A stretch of 64,000 bases of DNA, from NCBI RefSeq assembly GCF_009791395.1, contig NZ_WSZK01000038.1, positions 28,144 through 92,143 on the forward strand. Reading direction: 5' to 3'. Each line of letters starts with the position of its first letter. Position 1 is the first letter of the stretch. Both the position numbers and the translations under genes were made by a program. Below the pieces are notes generated by a model, which saw only the letters and a list, made by a program, of their open reading frames with translations, was not told where the DNA came from and searched no databases. Of this stretch, positions 36,308-45,727 are shown in pieces. This DNA comes from Halomarina oriensis. GTDB lineage: Archaea > Halobacteriota > Halobacteria > Halobacteriales > Haloarculaceae.

Positions 36308-39248
36308 CTGTGAGTGCGGGTTTGAGGTTGATGACCGTGTGAGTTTCGCGGGTGCCGACGGAGAGGTTGCCAAGGTGAACCACCGACCAAACGGACAGTG
36401 CCTGATAACCATCCTCACCAACTCGGGGCAAGAAAAACGTCCGAGTGCTGTTGTCGACAAAATCGAAGAGAGTGATTCGTTGCTCACAAAAGGCGAGTTC
36501 GACACACCAGAACGGTTCAACCTCCGAGCTCGCGCTGCGGAACTCGATCTCGCCCACCGCCAAGACCGATTCGTCGCCCTCGAAAGCAGTCGCATCGACA
36601 TCGCCCCGCATCAGGTGAAAGCCGCCCACGAGATACTGACCTCGTACGACCACCGCTACCTGATTGGCGACGAGGTCGGGCTTGGCAAGACCATCGAGGC
36701 AGCCATCGTTATCGAGGAACTCGCCGCCAGGGGGCAGGCCGACCGGGTTCTCATTGTCGCACCCGCACCGCTCACAACACAGTGGCAGGAGGAACTCCGC
36801 GAGAAGTTCGACAGCAACTACGTCGTGTACGACCGCGACTACGTGGACGCAAAGAAGAGAGCACACCCAGCACAGAACGTCTGGACACACGACGACCACA
36901 TCATCACGTCCATTGACTTCGCCAAGCAGGAGGATATGCTCGCGGCGCTCCAGAACCTCGAGGAGGAGTGGGATGTTGCAGTGTTCGACGAAGCCCATCA
37001 CCTCACCGCCCGTCGGCAGGGCAAACGTGGCATCGACAGGACTGACCGATACCGTGTTGGTGAGGCCGTCTCGGAGAACTCCGATGGGCTCATCTTCCTG
37101 ACCGGGACCCCCCACAAGGGCAAGCGAGACCAGTTCTACTTCATGATCTCGCTGCTCGATCCGTACCGGTTCCGAGACGAGCACGACGTCAACAGAGACG
37201 GGCTTCAGGATCTGATGATCCGGCGGCTGAAGGATGAGATGTACGAACCGGACGGCTCGAAGATGTTCCCCGAGAAGGAGATTGAGACGCTGCCGGTGGA
37301 GTTCACGCCCGCCGAGCGTGAACTGTACGAGGACGTCACCGAGTACATCACCCAGCACTACAACCTGGCTCACCGAGAGGACAACGACACCGCCGGGTTT
37401 GCGATGGTTCTCTACCAGAAGCGCCTCGTCTCCTCGATACACGCCATCCGGGAATCGCTCAAGAACCGTATTGAATCGATTCGAGCTGGTGGGGCTGACC
37501 CGAGCGACCTCTCACAGCTGACGAAGAGTCTGCTGCCACAGTACCGCGAGGACCCCGAGATGCTGACCGACGCTCAGCGAGAACGGGTCGAGGAGGAGCT
37601 TGGTGGTGTTGCCGCCTCAAGCGATCCTGAGAAGATTCAGCAAGAACTCTCTATCGTCAGAGAGCTCTACAACCGAGCAAAGGCGATTGATGTCGATTCG
37701 AAGGCCGAGCAGTTGCAAGAGTACGTTGACGGAGTTCTGGCGGAGGATCCCGACGAGAAGGTGCTCATCTTCACCGAGTACACGGACACCCTCAAGTACC
37801 TCAGAGACAGGGTATTCAGCGAACACGACGTGGCGCAGGTGTACGGGGAACTAAGACAGGAGGAGCGTCAACGCCAGCTCAGGAAGTTCGAAGATGAAGC
37901 GAACATCATGCTGGCGACGGACGCTGCCCGCGAGGGGCTGAACCTCCAGTTCGCGCATCTGATGGTGAACTACGACCTCCCGTGGAACCCGACGCGAATC
38001 GACCAGCGGATCGGTCGCCTCCACCGCTACGGACAGGAGGAGACGGTCAAGATCAAGAACCTGTTCGTGGACGATACCCGGGAGAGCGACATCCTCGAAC
38101 TGCTGATGAACAAGCTGGACGAGATCGAGGAAACACTCGGCATGAGCTCCGACGTCCTCGGACTGGTCCTCGAAGATGTCGATCTCGAGAACCAGATCAT
38201 GACCGCACTCGCCCAAGAGGGCGATGCCAACACTATCGCGGCGGATCTGGATGCACTCGTCGAGGACCGAGAGGAGGCGGTACGGCGTGTGGACGAGGAA
38301 CTCCTCATCAGAGATCGATTTGATCTGGGCAATGAGGACCGAGAGATACTCGACATCATCGACGAAAGCGGCCGCGACACCGTCAGTGAGGAGGACGTGG
38401 AGTATCTCGTGCGGACGATGTGCAGTGAATACGGCGGGCAAATTGTGAACGTTCGTTCTGGGCCGGCAGAGGGTGGCAGTGATGTGTTCGACCTCGTCGT
38501 CCCCGACCCAATCGCAGGTGGTGAGGTAGACGACCGGTACGACGGAGCAACCTTCGACAGGGAAAACGCGGTGGCTGATAGCGATCTCGAGTTCATCGCT
38601 CTCGACCATCCGGTCGTCAGGTCGATGACCCAGTTCTGTCTCGACACCGACGCCGGAGGTGGGCAGACCGCAGTGTTGACCGGTAGTGAAGCGATGGACA
38701 CGCCTGGGTTGCTCTGTCACTTCCGGGTCGGTTATCTGTCGGGAACCGGTGATACCGTCACAGAACGACTGGTACCGGTGTACGTCACATCGGATGGCAC
38801 CGCAACGACGGAAAACATCGACCTCACTGGGGGGCTTCCACCAGCATCGGTGGATGACTATTCTGCAATCGAGACGGTCACCACCAGTGCGGATTCTCTG
38901 GCCGAGCGAGCTGAGGAGGTGGCCTGGGAGGTCATCGAGAGCCTCGCCGAAGAGGCCCGTCAGGAGCGTGAACGAGAGGTTCGCATCCGTCGAGAGCATG
39001 CCGAGAACTATTTCGAGCACCAGATCGAGGACCTCGAGGACCGGATAGAACGATTCGAGGACCGAAACGCCAGTCCGGACGAAGACCTCGGTGTTGTGAT
39101 TGCGAAGACCAAGAACGAGCTGGCCGAGTTGCGTGAGGACAGGGAGGCAGAGCTACAGCGCCTCGAAGAGGAAGGGCAGGTAATACCCGACGAACTGGAG
39201 CTGTTGAATATGGCCGTGGTGATCGATGCCTTTGAGGACTCAGTGTAG
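36300..39248 (+). CDS. drmD: DISARM SNF2-family helicase DrmD
   Basis: A 982-residue Swi2/Snf2 ATPase. Walker A is DEVGLGKT (about residue 126), Walker B is FDEAHHLT (about 230), and the C-terminal helicase lobe shows VLIFTEYTD, AREGLNLQF and motif VI GRLHRYGQ. The C-terminal 150 residues predict long coiled helices (EERE- and EDLEDRIERFEDR-type repeats). DrmD defines class 1 DISARM. The start overlaps the drmMI stop by 8 nt and drmMII follows within 42 nt, so the three genes form one operon. Confidence 0.92.
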   Translation: MNDCECGFEVDDRVSFAGADGEVAKVNHRPNGQCLITILTNSGQEKRPSAVVDKIEESDSLLTKGEFDTPERFNLRARAAELDLAHRQDRFVALESSRIDIAPHQVKAAHEILTSYDHRYLIGDEVGLGKTIEAAIVIEELAARGQADRVLIVAPAPLTTQWQEELREKFDSNYVVYDRDYVDAKKRAHPAQNVWTHDDHIITSIDFAKQEDMLAALQNLEEEWDVAVFDEAHHLTARRQGKRGIDRTDRYRVGEAVSENSDGLIFLTGTPHKGKRDQFYFMISLLDPYRFRDEHDVNRDGLQDLMIRRLKDEMYEPDGSKMFPEKEIETLPVEFTPAERELYEDVTEYITQHYNLAHREDNDTAGFAMVLYQKRLVSSIHAIRESLKNRIESIRAGGADPSDLSQLTKSLLPQYREDPEMLTDAQRERVEEELGGVAASSDPEKIQQELSIVRELYNRAKAIDVDSKAEQLQEYVDGVLAEDPDEKVLIFTEYTDTLKYLRDRVFSEHDVAQVYGELRQEERQRQLRKFEDEANIMLATDAAREGLNLQFAHLMVNYDLPWNPTRIDQRIGRLHRYGQEETVKIKNLFVDDTRESDILELLMNKLDEIEETLGMSSDVLGLVLEDVDLENQIMTALAQEGDANTIAADLDALVEDREEAVRRVDEELLIRDRFDLGNEDREILDIIDESGRDTVSEEDVEYLVRTMCSEYGGQIVNVRSGPAEGGSDVFDLVVPDPIAGGEVDDRYDGATFDRENAVADSDLEFIALDHPVVRSMTQFCLDTDAGGGQTAVLTGSEAMDTPGLLCHFRVGYLSGTGDTVTERLVPVYVTSDGTATTENIDLTGGLPPASVDDYSAIETVTTSADSLAERAEEVAWEVIESLAEEARQEREREVRIRREHAENYFEHQIEDLEDRIERFEDRNASPDEDLGVVIAKTKNELAELREDREAELQRLEEEGQVIPDELELLNMAVVIDAFEDSV

Positions 39249-39289
39249 CTTCCATACTGTTTATTCATGCACTCACTGTTGTACTGACG

Positions 39290-40645
39290 ATGAACGACCC
39301 GCCGGTAGCAATCGATCTGTTCTGCGGCGCTGGAGGGTTTACCCAGGGGCTGAAGAATGCAGGCTACGAGGTTTGCTGGGCAATCGACAGTGATGCTGCT
39401 GCTGTTGAAGCCTACCAGGAGAACCACAACCACGAGGTACTTCCCGAAGACATCCGCGGGACAGAACCGGAGACAGACGGGCCGGATATCGAACCTGGCG
39501 AACTCGACCTCATCGCTGGAGGGCCCCCCTGCCCGTCCTTTTCTATGATTGGTCGGTCCAAGCTCGACTCGCTGGAGGATCGAGGGGCGAGTGAAGACGA
39601 ACGGAACCTTCTCTACCGGCACTTCCTCCGGTACGTCGCGTACTTCGAGCCGAGGGCATTCGTCATGGAGAACGTCCCAGGGTTGCTGAGGGACACGGCA
39701 ATTGTCGAGACAGGCGTCATCCAGCAACTGCTTCCGGTCGATCCAGCAGATGAGTCTGCCGAAAAGCGGGTTGGTCAGGAAGTCCCGGTTCCCGACATCA
39801 TTCTCGATGAGATGCGATCGCTCGGTTACCACGCCGACTGGCAACGGGTCGATGCCGCGGACTATGGGGTCCCACAGCACCGCGAACGAGTCTTCTTCAT
39901 TGGCGTCCGCGATAACGACGAACTCCCTGATCTATCTCGATGGGCAACGCATCGAGAGCCCAGAAGCGACGAGGAAACGAAGATGCGAGTCCGGAGCGAG
40001 CCCGGGGCATTCACCCAGACACCACAGACGAGTCTCACCAAGGAGGAAGCGCTACCACCGTTCGAGGCTGACCGTAATCCCGGCGAGCCCTATCTTACAG
40101 TGGCGGATGCAATACTGGACCTGCCACCAGTCTCACCGGACGGAGAGATGCCACCAGTTCAGGCAACCAGCTACACCCTCCCACCGGTATCTCCGTACCA
40201 GCAGTGGCTCCGGGATGTTCCAAGGGACGAGACGTGGGACGAACAGGAGTTGCGAAATCACAGCTGTCGCTGGCACAATCATCTCGACCTGTCTATATAC
40301 AAGCTTCTCGGCCATGGTGTTGGCTGGAATATCGGTGAAGTGAGTCAGGAACTTCAGCCGTACCGTGATGATGTCTTTCGGGACAAGTACAAGAAACAGA
40401 ATCCGGCAAAGCCAGCGTCAACGATTCTCGCACACATCCAGAAGGACGGCCATATGTTCATACATCCGACCGAGGCCCGGTCGCTGACGGTCCGGGAAGC
40501 TGCTAGACTCCAGTCGTTCAGAGACCGGTACTGGCTGCCGGAGAGCCGGACAAAGGCATACCGGCTTGTCGGGAACGCTGTTCCTCCCCGACTGGGAGAG
40601 GCAGTTGGTGTTGCAATTAGAAAGGGAGTTCTTGAAGAGACCTGA
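39290..40645 (+). CDS. drmMII: C5-cytosine DNA methyltransferase, DrmMII-like
   Basis: A 451-residue Dcm-family methylase. Motif I is AIDLFCGAGGFTQG (7-20), the catalytic loop GGPPCPSFS has Cys81, ENV is at 127-129, motif VIII reads QHRERVFFIG, and GNAVPP is at the C-terminus. A target-recognition stretch lies between residues about 220 and 390. DrmMII is the methylase of class 2 DISARM, but here the gene follows the class 1 genes drmMI and drmD in one operon. The target site cannot be read from the sequence. Confidence 0.88.
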   Translation: MNDPPVAIDLFCGAGGFTQGLKNAGYEVCWAIDSDAAAVEAYQENHNHEVLPEDIRGTEPETDGPDIEPGELDLIAGGPPCPSFSMIGRSKLDSLEDRGASEDERNLLYRHFLRYVAYFEPRAFVMENVPGLLRDTAIVETGVIQQLLPVDPADESAEKRVGQEVPVPDIILDEMRSLGYHADWQRVDAADYGVPQHRERVFFIGVRDNDELPDLSRWATHREPRSDEETKMRVRSEPGAFTQTPQTSLTKEEALPPFEADRNPGEPYLTVADAILDLPPVSPDGEMPPVQATSYTLPPVSPYQQWLRDVPRDETWDEQELRNHSCRWHNHLDLSIYKLLGHGVGWNIGEVSQELQPYRDDVFRDKYKKQNPAKPASTILAHIQKDGHMFIHPTEARSLTVREAARLQSFRDRYWLPESRTKAYRLVGNAVPPRLGEAVGVAIRKGVLEET

Positions 40646-41550
40646 GGAGACGATTTCACCGCATGACGAAACATCGCCATTCTGCTCACAGAACACTGCA
40701 TGTCTCTCGAGTGGGACAATGACGAGGTTGCCTGTCTCTTTTGTCGAAAAAGTCTTAGAAGAGTGTCGAGAAGTTCGCCACCAGAGTCACCGCACCGAAT
40801 CCTGACAGCGGCATTGATGAATGGTCGGCGAGCGTCAACTCAACAGTTGCTCAATGTTTGATTGACAGCCTGGTCCCACCCTGCTGATCCGGTGTAGACC
40901 AGTATCCGAATCAGTCCGATTCGTAAACTGGCTCACTGTCGGAGAGGGCCGCATCACCCCCCATTATGTCAATAATTTTATTGCGTGATCTGGAGGAGGG
41001 CTCGGTGCACTGGGAGATTAGTTCAATACACGCACCCTTGTCCATTTCTCTGTGTCTGAATGAGTGCATCATCCCTCTATCCTTGGGACAATTTCGGTCT
41101 GGTTTGGTGTTCTCAAACCCCCATATCTTTGGAGTAACTGCAACGTACTCCGAACTATTCTCCGGAATGCCGATATACGATTTTGCGTGACAAATAGGGC
41201 GACCCGTTCCACCCCATATCTTCGGAGTAAGTGCGACGTACTCCAAACTATTTGTTTCTCTCACGATTTTCGCTAGCGTCAAAACAACAGCTGTTACAAA
41301 TAGGGCGGCTGGGGTTATTCAGTTGGAATCAGGAGGTTAAACCAAAAATTCGGACACCGTGAAAAGATTCGGCAATTAAGAACTCTGACATGAGTTCAAG
41401 AGGGCTGAAAGAGGGCGACAAATGCTCGAACATGTTGCTGCACACATCGAGTGTTGGCTTCCCGGCGGTAGACTGCACACTATTACGCACCACATCCCGA
41501 CTGGCAGCATCGACTTTGTTCTCGTATTATTCTACGGCCCTAATCCCCGG
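40646..41550. other. long intergenic region after the drmD operon
   Basis: About 900 bp with no convincing gene. Low-GC sequence includes the tandem repeat at 41119-41252. A minus-strand frame across 40911-41282 is open but its sequence is repetitive and resembles no known protein. Confidence 0.5.
41119..41252. repeat. degenerate tandem repeat with internal inverted repeat
   Basis: A 41-bp element recurs at 41119-41159 and 41212-41252 with four mismatches (93-bp period). Each copy contains GGAGTA ... TACTCC arms. The spacer sequence also partly repeats: caaatagggcg occurs at about 41191 and again at about 41295. The form is like an iteron or a pair of operator sites. Confidence 0.65.
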
Positions 41551-41919
41551 TCATTCAGCGAGAATCCACTTAGCACCACGCAGGACGAGCCAGAGGAACC
41601 GGGTCGTAGTCGTTGCAGTGATGACTCCCGACCGCCGTTGATAGTGGACCGCACCAACGTCAGCGAGTTTTGGGAGGTGGTTCTGATAGAGCGCGATGTA
41701 GATGCGTTTCCTGCCGCACCCTTCGACAGTGGCGAGGTGCTCCGAAAGGTCACGGAGGGTCGCCGTCCCCTCCACCTCTGTGAGGTATCTGATGATGTGC
41801 TGGCGTCGTCGCTGCCGAAGCATATCGAACGCTTCTGTTGTACTGATTGAAGCGTCACGGAGTGTGACGGGGACCAGTACACTGCGGAGGACAACCTGAA
41901 TCTGCCTGAGTTGATTCAT
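41551..41919 (-). CDS. winged-helix protein of the haloarchaeal DUF7344 type
   Basis: A 122-residue protein. The core reads DMLRQRRRQHIIRYL, then ATLRDLSEHLATVEG and RKRIYIALYQNHLPKLADVGAV, the layout of the DUF7344 winged helix common in haloarchaeal plasmids and proviruses. These are taken as transcription regulators. ATG at 41919 (MNQLRQIQ). An overlapping plus-strand frame in the same DNA is a shadow. Confidence 0.75.
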   Translation of the reverse strand: MNQLRQIQVVLRSVLVPVTLRDASISTTEAFDMLRQRRRQHIIRYLTEVEGTATLRDLSEHLATVEGCGRKRIYIALYQNHLPKLADVGAVHYQRRSGVITATTTTRFLWLVLRGAKWILAE

Positions 41920-42144
41920 CGTCACTCGTGACTGCTCAACGCACTAGAATAAACCCACGGACCAGCCCCCCTATCTGCGGAGGTGACTACATTGCTCAGG
42001 ACCAGAGGTGGGGTATTGCCGGGATGGAATTCCTGAACCAACAACATGGCCCAACAGACAGGTGGTCGCCCCGAGGCACACTCGTATCAGGAGGTTGGGT
42101 ATTGGAGGGCTACCTATTACTGACTGTCCGCAACCCGGTAGTCG

Positions 42145-42867
42145 ATGCAACCACGAAACCACATTCTTCTGTCGATGGCGTTGTGCAACGTCGTCAAAGC
42201 GGGGAACGAGACGTACAGTCACTGGGCTGGGAAAGCCCTCGTTGTCGCCGAACTCGCTGCGGACCCACAATTCGACGGAAAGATCGAGACGGAGCGAATG
42301 ACCGGAGGACTGCGCGGTGATGTGGTGTGCACGGACAACAGTACTGAGACGTATCCCCGAAAGTTCGTCGTTGAGGTTGAGCACTCGAGAGATAAGTATC
42401 GCGTCCAAAAGACACGAAGACACGCACGCTATGGCTATGCCGTGTTCTGGGTGTTCACCGAACGGGCGATCAGTCAGCGCTCAAACACGGAGGCAGACCT
42501 AGCCGAAATCACCGCGAAGAGCCCGTCACTGGGTGCCGTCTCGGTCGCAACTGGAGAAGTCGAGCTCGGAGAACCACTGGGCTGGAACGATCTCGCATAC
42601 CCCCGTCCAACAATCGCGTTCAACGAACTCGCTATACCGCAGTACGACCGGTCGAAGCGGTGTTACGACCACGGTGACTTTATGTTCGACGACCGGGTGG
42701 TATCAGTGATCGACATCAAGGGCGATGCGACACCACTCGTGTGCGAGTACGTCAGTGATGGCCAACAGACGCTCCCACAACCAGCGTCTTGGACGATGCG
42801 AGATTTGTGGGATGGCATCAATTCGGGAGATGTCATCCGTGCTGCACCGATTCGCGGACCGCCATAG
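42145..42867 (+). CDS. putative CoiA-like nuclease-fold protein
   Basis: A 240-residue protein. Residues 50-104 read ERMTGGLRGDVV ... KFVVEVEHS ... YGYAVFWVFT, an order similar to the nuclease core of CoiA/PD-(D/E)xK proteins, in which Asp (here 59) and a Glu-hydrophobic-Glu/Gln-His strand (77-80) bind metal and a Trp strand follows. The C-terminal 100 residues are unassigned. The fold call is by eye and tentative; the role could be in DNA uptake, recombination or defence. Confidence 0.6.
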   Translation: MQPRNHILLSMALCNVVKAGNETYSHWAGKALVVAELAADPQFDGKIETERMTGGLRGDVVCTDNSTETYPRKFVVEVEHSRDKYRVQKTRRHARYGYAVFWVFTERAISQRSNTEADLAEITAKSPSLGAVSVATGEVELGEPLGWNDLAYPRPTIAFNELAIPQYDRSKRCYDHGDFMFDDRVVSVIDIKGDATPLVCEYVSDGQQTLPQPASWTMRDLWDGINSGDVIRAAPIRGPP

Positions 42868-43001
42868 AGAGACGAACGCTCATGATATCGAAGGAGACGC
42901 AGAGTAGCTCAACCACTCGGTGTCCTGTCCGGCTGTCGTCTCCATCTCCGGTCATACCACCTTGTGCATCGAATGAAACCCTTTCACTAGCAACATCAAC
43001 T

Positions 43002-43313
43002 ATGCTCTCAGCATCCCAGTGGGTTGACTACATCCACGACGCGATTCCGCGCGGACTGACGGTGCGTATCGTGCCGTACGACGGCTACAGTGTCATTGGC
43101 TATGGTGAACAGCACGACCCCGTGTGGGCGTACGGGACAGTAGATGGCGGGCAGTTGGGAATCGATTATATCGTATGGCCGGGGTGGGGTGATGGGATGG
43201 AGAACTGGACGGATACCATGATCCTGGATGTCGTGCAACAGACCGTAGAGGGGGATGGGTTCATTGAGATTGTGCCGGTCCAGGAATCACCATTCAATGT
43301 CTATCTGGAGTGA
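43002..43313 (+). CDS. small unknown protein
   Basis: A 103-residue acidic, Trp/Gly/Tyr-rich protein starting MLSASQWVDYIHDAI. The ATG at 43002 is chosen because the sequence upstream in this frame is Ser/Pro/Cys-rich and unlike coding sequence. No motif is recognised. Confidence 0.6.
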   Translation: MLSASQWVDYIHDAIPRGLTVRIVPYDGYSVIGYGEQHDPVWAYGTVDGGQLGIDYIVWPGWGDGMENWTDTMILDVVQQTVEGDGFIEIVPVQESPFNVYLE

Positions 43314-43397
43314 CTGCCATGGTGTACCGCCCCAGTCAAGGTCGGCAGCGCGACTGACATCCAGGGTTACTGCGAATGGGTTGATCGGGACAGCTGA

Positions 43398-43589
43398 CTA
43401 CTGACGCAGCCGTCGGTACGACCTGACCACAAGCACGCCCAACACGACTGCCATAGCTGTGGTAGCCATCAGCCCCGTCTCCCGACTGATGTTACCGGTG
43501 ATACCCAGGACTCCGAAAACGCCCATACAGACCAGAACAGCGATAAATACAGCCTGATCGACGCCGACCGCGTCTGTCATCCTAGTCAT
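43398..43589 (-). CDS. small two-helix membrane protein
   Basis: A 63-residue protein with two hydrophobic segments (AVFIAVLVCMGVFGVLGI and LMATTAMAVVLGVLVV) and a basic C-terminus (RSYRRLRQ). Its ATG overlaps the TGA of the frameshifted DUF7342-like gene (ATGA), so it is translationally coupled to it. Function unknown. Confidence 0.6.
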   Translation of the reverse strand: MTRMTDAVGVDQAVFIAVLVCMGVFGVLGITGNISRETGLMATTAMAVVLGVLVVRSYRRLRQ

Positions 43590-44172
43590 TGGTGTGTCAA
43601 TTCTGCTGACAGCGGTGTGATACCCTCGTACAGGCGTAGCGCCTGCATGTGGAGCCGAATCTCGGTATTAACTGCTTCCCACGTGTTGATGACGTTCTGT
43701 CGGGAACGTATCTCTCCGGCTGAAAGGTCGTCATCATCGAGGGTTTCGCGGAACTCCTCAAGAGACCCTATGCTGTACTCGTCCGTCAAATCCGCCCTCT
43801 CTTCCCGCAGCTCAGTACGCTCTCGCGCCAATTCTTCTTGGGCCGCTCTTCGATGAGGGACGTCATTTCGTCTAGGAATAGTCGTACGGGATTCAGGTCG
43901 TACGCTGTCGCTCCGTCGATGGTGGACTCTAAAACCCAGTCACCGCGCTCCAGCTGCTCCAGTTCGACCTCCGCAGCATCTACAGGGACGTCGGCCCGCT
44001 CTGCAATCTCGTCGGGTGTTGCGGGCTCGCTGAGCACCTCCACCACCCGCTGGATACGTCGATGGTCGTTCAACGGCTCACCAGTTATCTGTGAAGTCCA
44101 GGTCCAAGCGTAAACGCACTTCGCCGTTGTTGACAGGCGCACAGATTTCTCGCAGCACCGGCACATCACCAT
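43586..44172 (-). pseudogene. DUF7342-like HTH regulator, disrupted by a 1-nt frameshift
   Basis: The N-terminal frame (to 43786) carries the winged-helix part (IQRVVEVLSEPATPDEIAE ... YDLNPVRLFLDEM) and ends EERPKK. The C-terminal frame begins LARERTELREE and runs to 43586 (AGEIRSRQNVINTWEAVNTE). Adding one G after AAG near 43836-43840 would give PKEELARERTEL, the continuous haloarchaeal DUF7342 pattern. The break is either a sequencing error or a real inactivation. The N-terminus overlaps the upstream gene; the exact start is uncertain. Confidence 0.75.
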
Positions 44173-44458
44173 CCTCCCTACCTGGCCGCAGAATCACCGT
44201 TCGGCGTTCCTCCGGCGACAGTGGATTGCCAGCGCGGATACGGTCCTCGTCGATGTCGAATAACTTAGCGACCAGTCGTGAGCCGACCCAGCGCCGACCA
44301 CGGTCACAACGCGTGCACACCAGCTTTACCTTACGCTCGCTGCCCTCAACGCCGATTGTGTAGCGATTCGGTCCAGGTACTGGCCCGGCAGGGAAGATTC
44401 GGACTGTCACGCGTAGGTGCCGTCCTTGCGTCTCAGATGGGCAGTCACACACGTGCAT
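44078..44458 (-). CDS. small cysteine-containing unknown protein
   Basis: A 126-residue protein starting MHVCDCPSETQ. Cysteine pairs CDC and CTRCDRG suggest a zinc-binding part; the rest is a mixed acidic domain ending LRLDLDFTDNW. It overlaps the start of the DUF7342-like gene, so the two are probably co-transcribed. Family not recognised. The ATG at 44458 is preferred over an upstream start at 44596. Confidence 0.55.
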   Translation of the reverse strand: MHVCDCPSETQGRHLRVTVRIFPAGPVPGPNRYTIGVEGSERKVKLVCTRCDRGRRWVGSRLVAKLFDIDEDRIRAGNPLSPEERRTVILRPGREDGDVPVLREICAPVNNGEVRLRLDLDFTDNW

Positions 44459-44560
44459 GCACGTTCGTTCGGTACGCGTTGAGGTAGGTGTCAGCCAGAG
44501 AGCGAAAGTGGTGCTGACGCTCGCCGTCAACTCCTTGGAAGTCGGGACTGAACACAGGGT

Positions 44561-45118
44561 ATGGTGGGTCGTGCAATCCAGTATCTGCTGCACCACCCAG
44601 ACACCGCCTTCGTCTACTCCGACCTCCTCATCAACGGCCCCTCCACTCCCGAACGAATCAGTGACCGCACTAACGTACCGTACTCAGGGGTCGAGGAGCA
44701 GCTGGGTGTCCTTAACGAACTCGGGAGCCTCACCTCTGGTGATGATACAACGTGGAGTGTCCTCTCGCCAGTGAAGAATAGCGAACACCGCGAATCCTTT
44801 ACTCTCACGTTGATTGCGGTCATCGGTGCCAGCACCCGGAACGACGACATCACTCGATTCCTGAACGACTACGACCTACCCCTCCTCTCGCGGGCTGTAC
44901 AAGCGACATACGATTATATCGACGGCACCACGACACGCCGCGGCATCGCCCACACCCTAGACATCACCCCCGCCGCAGCCATCGCTATCTCACAGATCGT
45001 CGAAGACATTATCACCGTTTTCAACGCCTCTGGGCACATTGATAGAGAGTTACCGGCTGCTACTGGTGTGCCGGTAAAGCATACGGGCACGCCGTTCGTA
45101 CTGGACTCTAATGACTGA
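44561..45118 (+). CDS. winged-helix regulator, DUF7437-like
   Basis: A 185-residue protein. An N-terminal HTH (LLINGPSTPERISDRTNVPYSGVEEQLGVL) is followed by a C-terminal helical part in which RAVQATYDYIDGTTTRRGIAHTL matches the DUF7437 pattern I recall from haloarchaea. It is divergent from the DUF7342-like gene, a common pairing on haloarchaeal plasmids. The following gene overlaps it by 8 nt. Confidence 0.65.
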   Translation: MVGRAIQYLLHHPDTAFVYSDLLINGPSTPERISDRTNVPYSGVEEQLGVLNELGSLTSGDDTTWSVLSPVKNSEHRESFTLTLIAVIGASTRNDDITRFLNDYDLPLLSRAVQATYDYIDGTTTRRGIAHTLDITPAAAIAISQIVEDIITVFNASGHIDRELPAATGVPVKHTGTPFVLDSND

Positions 45119-45302
45119 CGGCACGGGGTTTAACGGCGAGCGTGAGAGCTACACGCAGCCCGTGTACGTTTATACTGGTCCCAAAGTTATCGCCGATTGG
45201 AAGGTGCGATTCGGCGCGTGGCTTGAGACCCACACGAGGCCTGCGTTCCTAGTGGCGTGGAGGGTACGGGTCGGTGAATGGCTCCAGAATCGACGCCAGT
45301 AA
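45111..45302 (+). CDS. small basic unknown protein
   Basis: A 63-residue protein starting MTDGTGFNGERESYTQ, with repeated W-x-VR-x-GxWL units (WKVRFGAWLE, WRVRVGEWLQ). It overlaps the DUF7437-like gene by 8 nt and is likely co-translated. Function unknown. Confidence 0.55.
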   Translation: MTDGTGFNGERESYTQPVYVYTGPKVIADWKVRFGAWLETHTRPAFLVAWRVRVGEWLQNRRQ

Positions 45303-45727
45303 CGAGAGAATTCACCGGGAGTTTCTGGCTATGTTAAGTGTCAACCAAATAATACCATATGCCGGTGTGTCCTCTTTACCACACTGCACCGATACGGGAC
45401 AACAATTGGTCGGCTACACGTTCAATCATGCATCTCATAGATGACTCCCTCACACCACGTTTCCGGAGCGTATGGCCAAAACTAGACTTCTCAAGAGAAC
45501 TCTTCTGAATCAGAGAAAGTCTTAATACAACTACATCCATAGGACTCCGTAATGGGGATTGGAGAAGAACTGCTGGCACCCCTGCCTGGTTATTTTCTCT
45601 TCGTCAGAACCTGATTTCGAAGCAGTTCACATTGAGTGGTGTGGGGCTCCGGAAGTCTGGGGTCTCTGTCCTCGAGAAGATTCAGCGTTGACAAACCCTT
45701 ATAAGCGACAAATGGGCTTAGTTACAC
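45303..45727. other. region upstream of the Orc1/Cdc6 gene
   Basis: About 425 bp, AT-richer than its surroundings. It holds an imperfect repeat cluster (agacttctc / gagaaagtct, about 45484-45522). No canonical origin recognition box was identified by eye, but a replication origin next to an orc gene would be expected here. Confidence 0.4.
45698..45705 (+). promoter_or_regulatory. TATA box of the Orc1/Cdc6 gene
   Basis: cttataag centred about 26 nt before the ATG at 45728, the classic spacing for a leaderless archaeal transcript. Confidence 0.6.

Noticed and set aside
32171..39248. BREX-type system (PglX-like methylase)
   Set aside because: No PglZ, BrxC, BrxL or BrxA/B genes; DrmA/B/C and DrmD signatures fit DISARM instead.
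41422..41850. 142-codon plus-strand frame
   Set aside because: Shadow of the DUF7344-like winged-helix gene on the other strand, which has family signatures.
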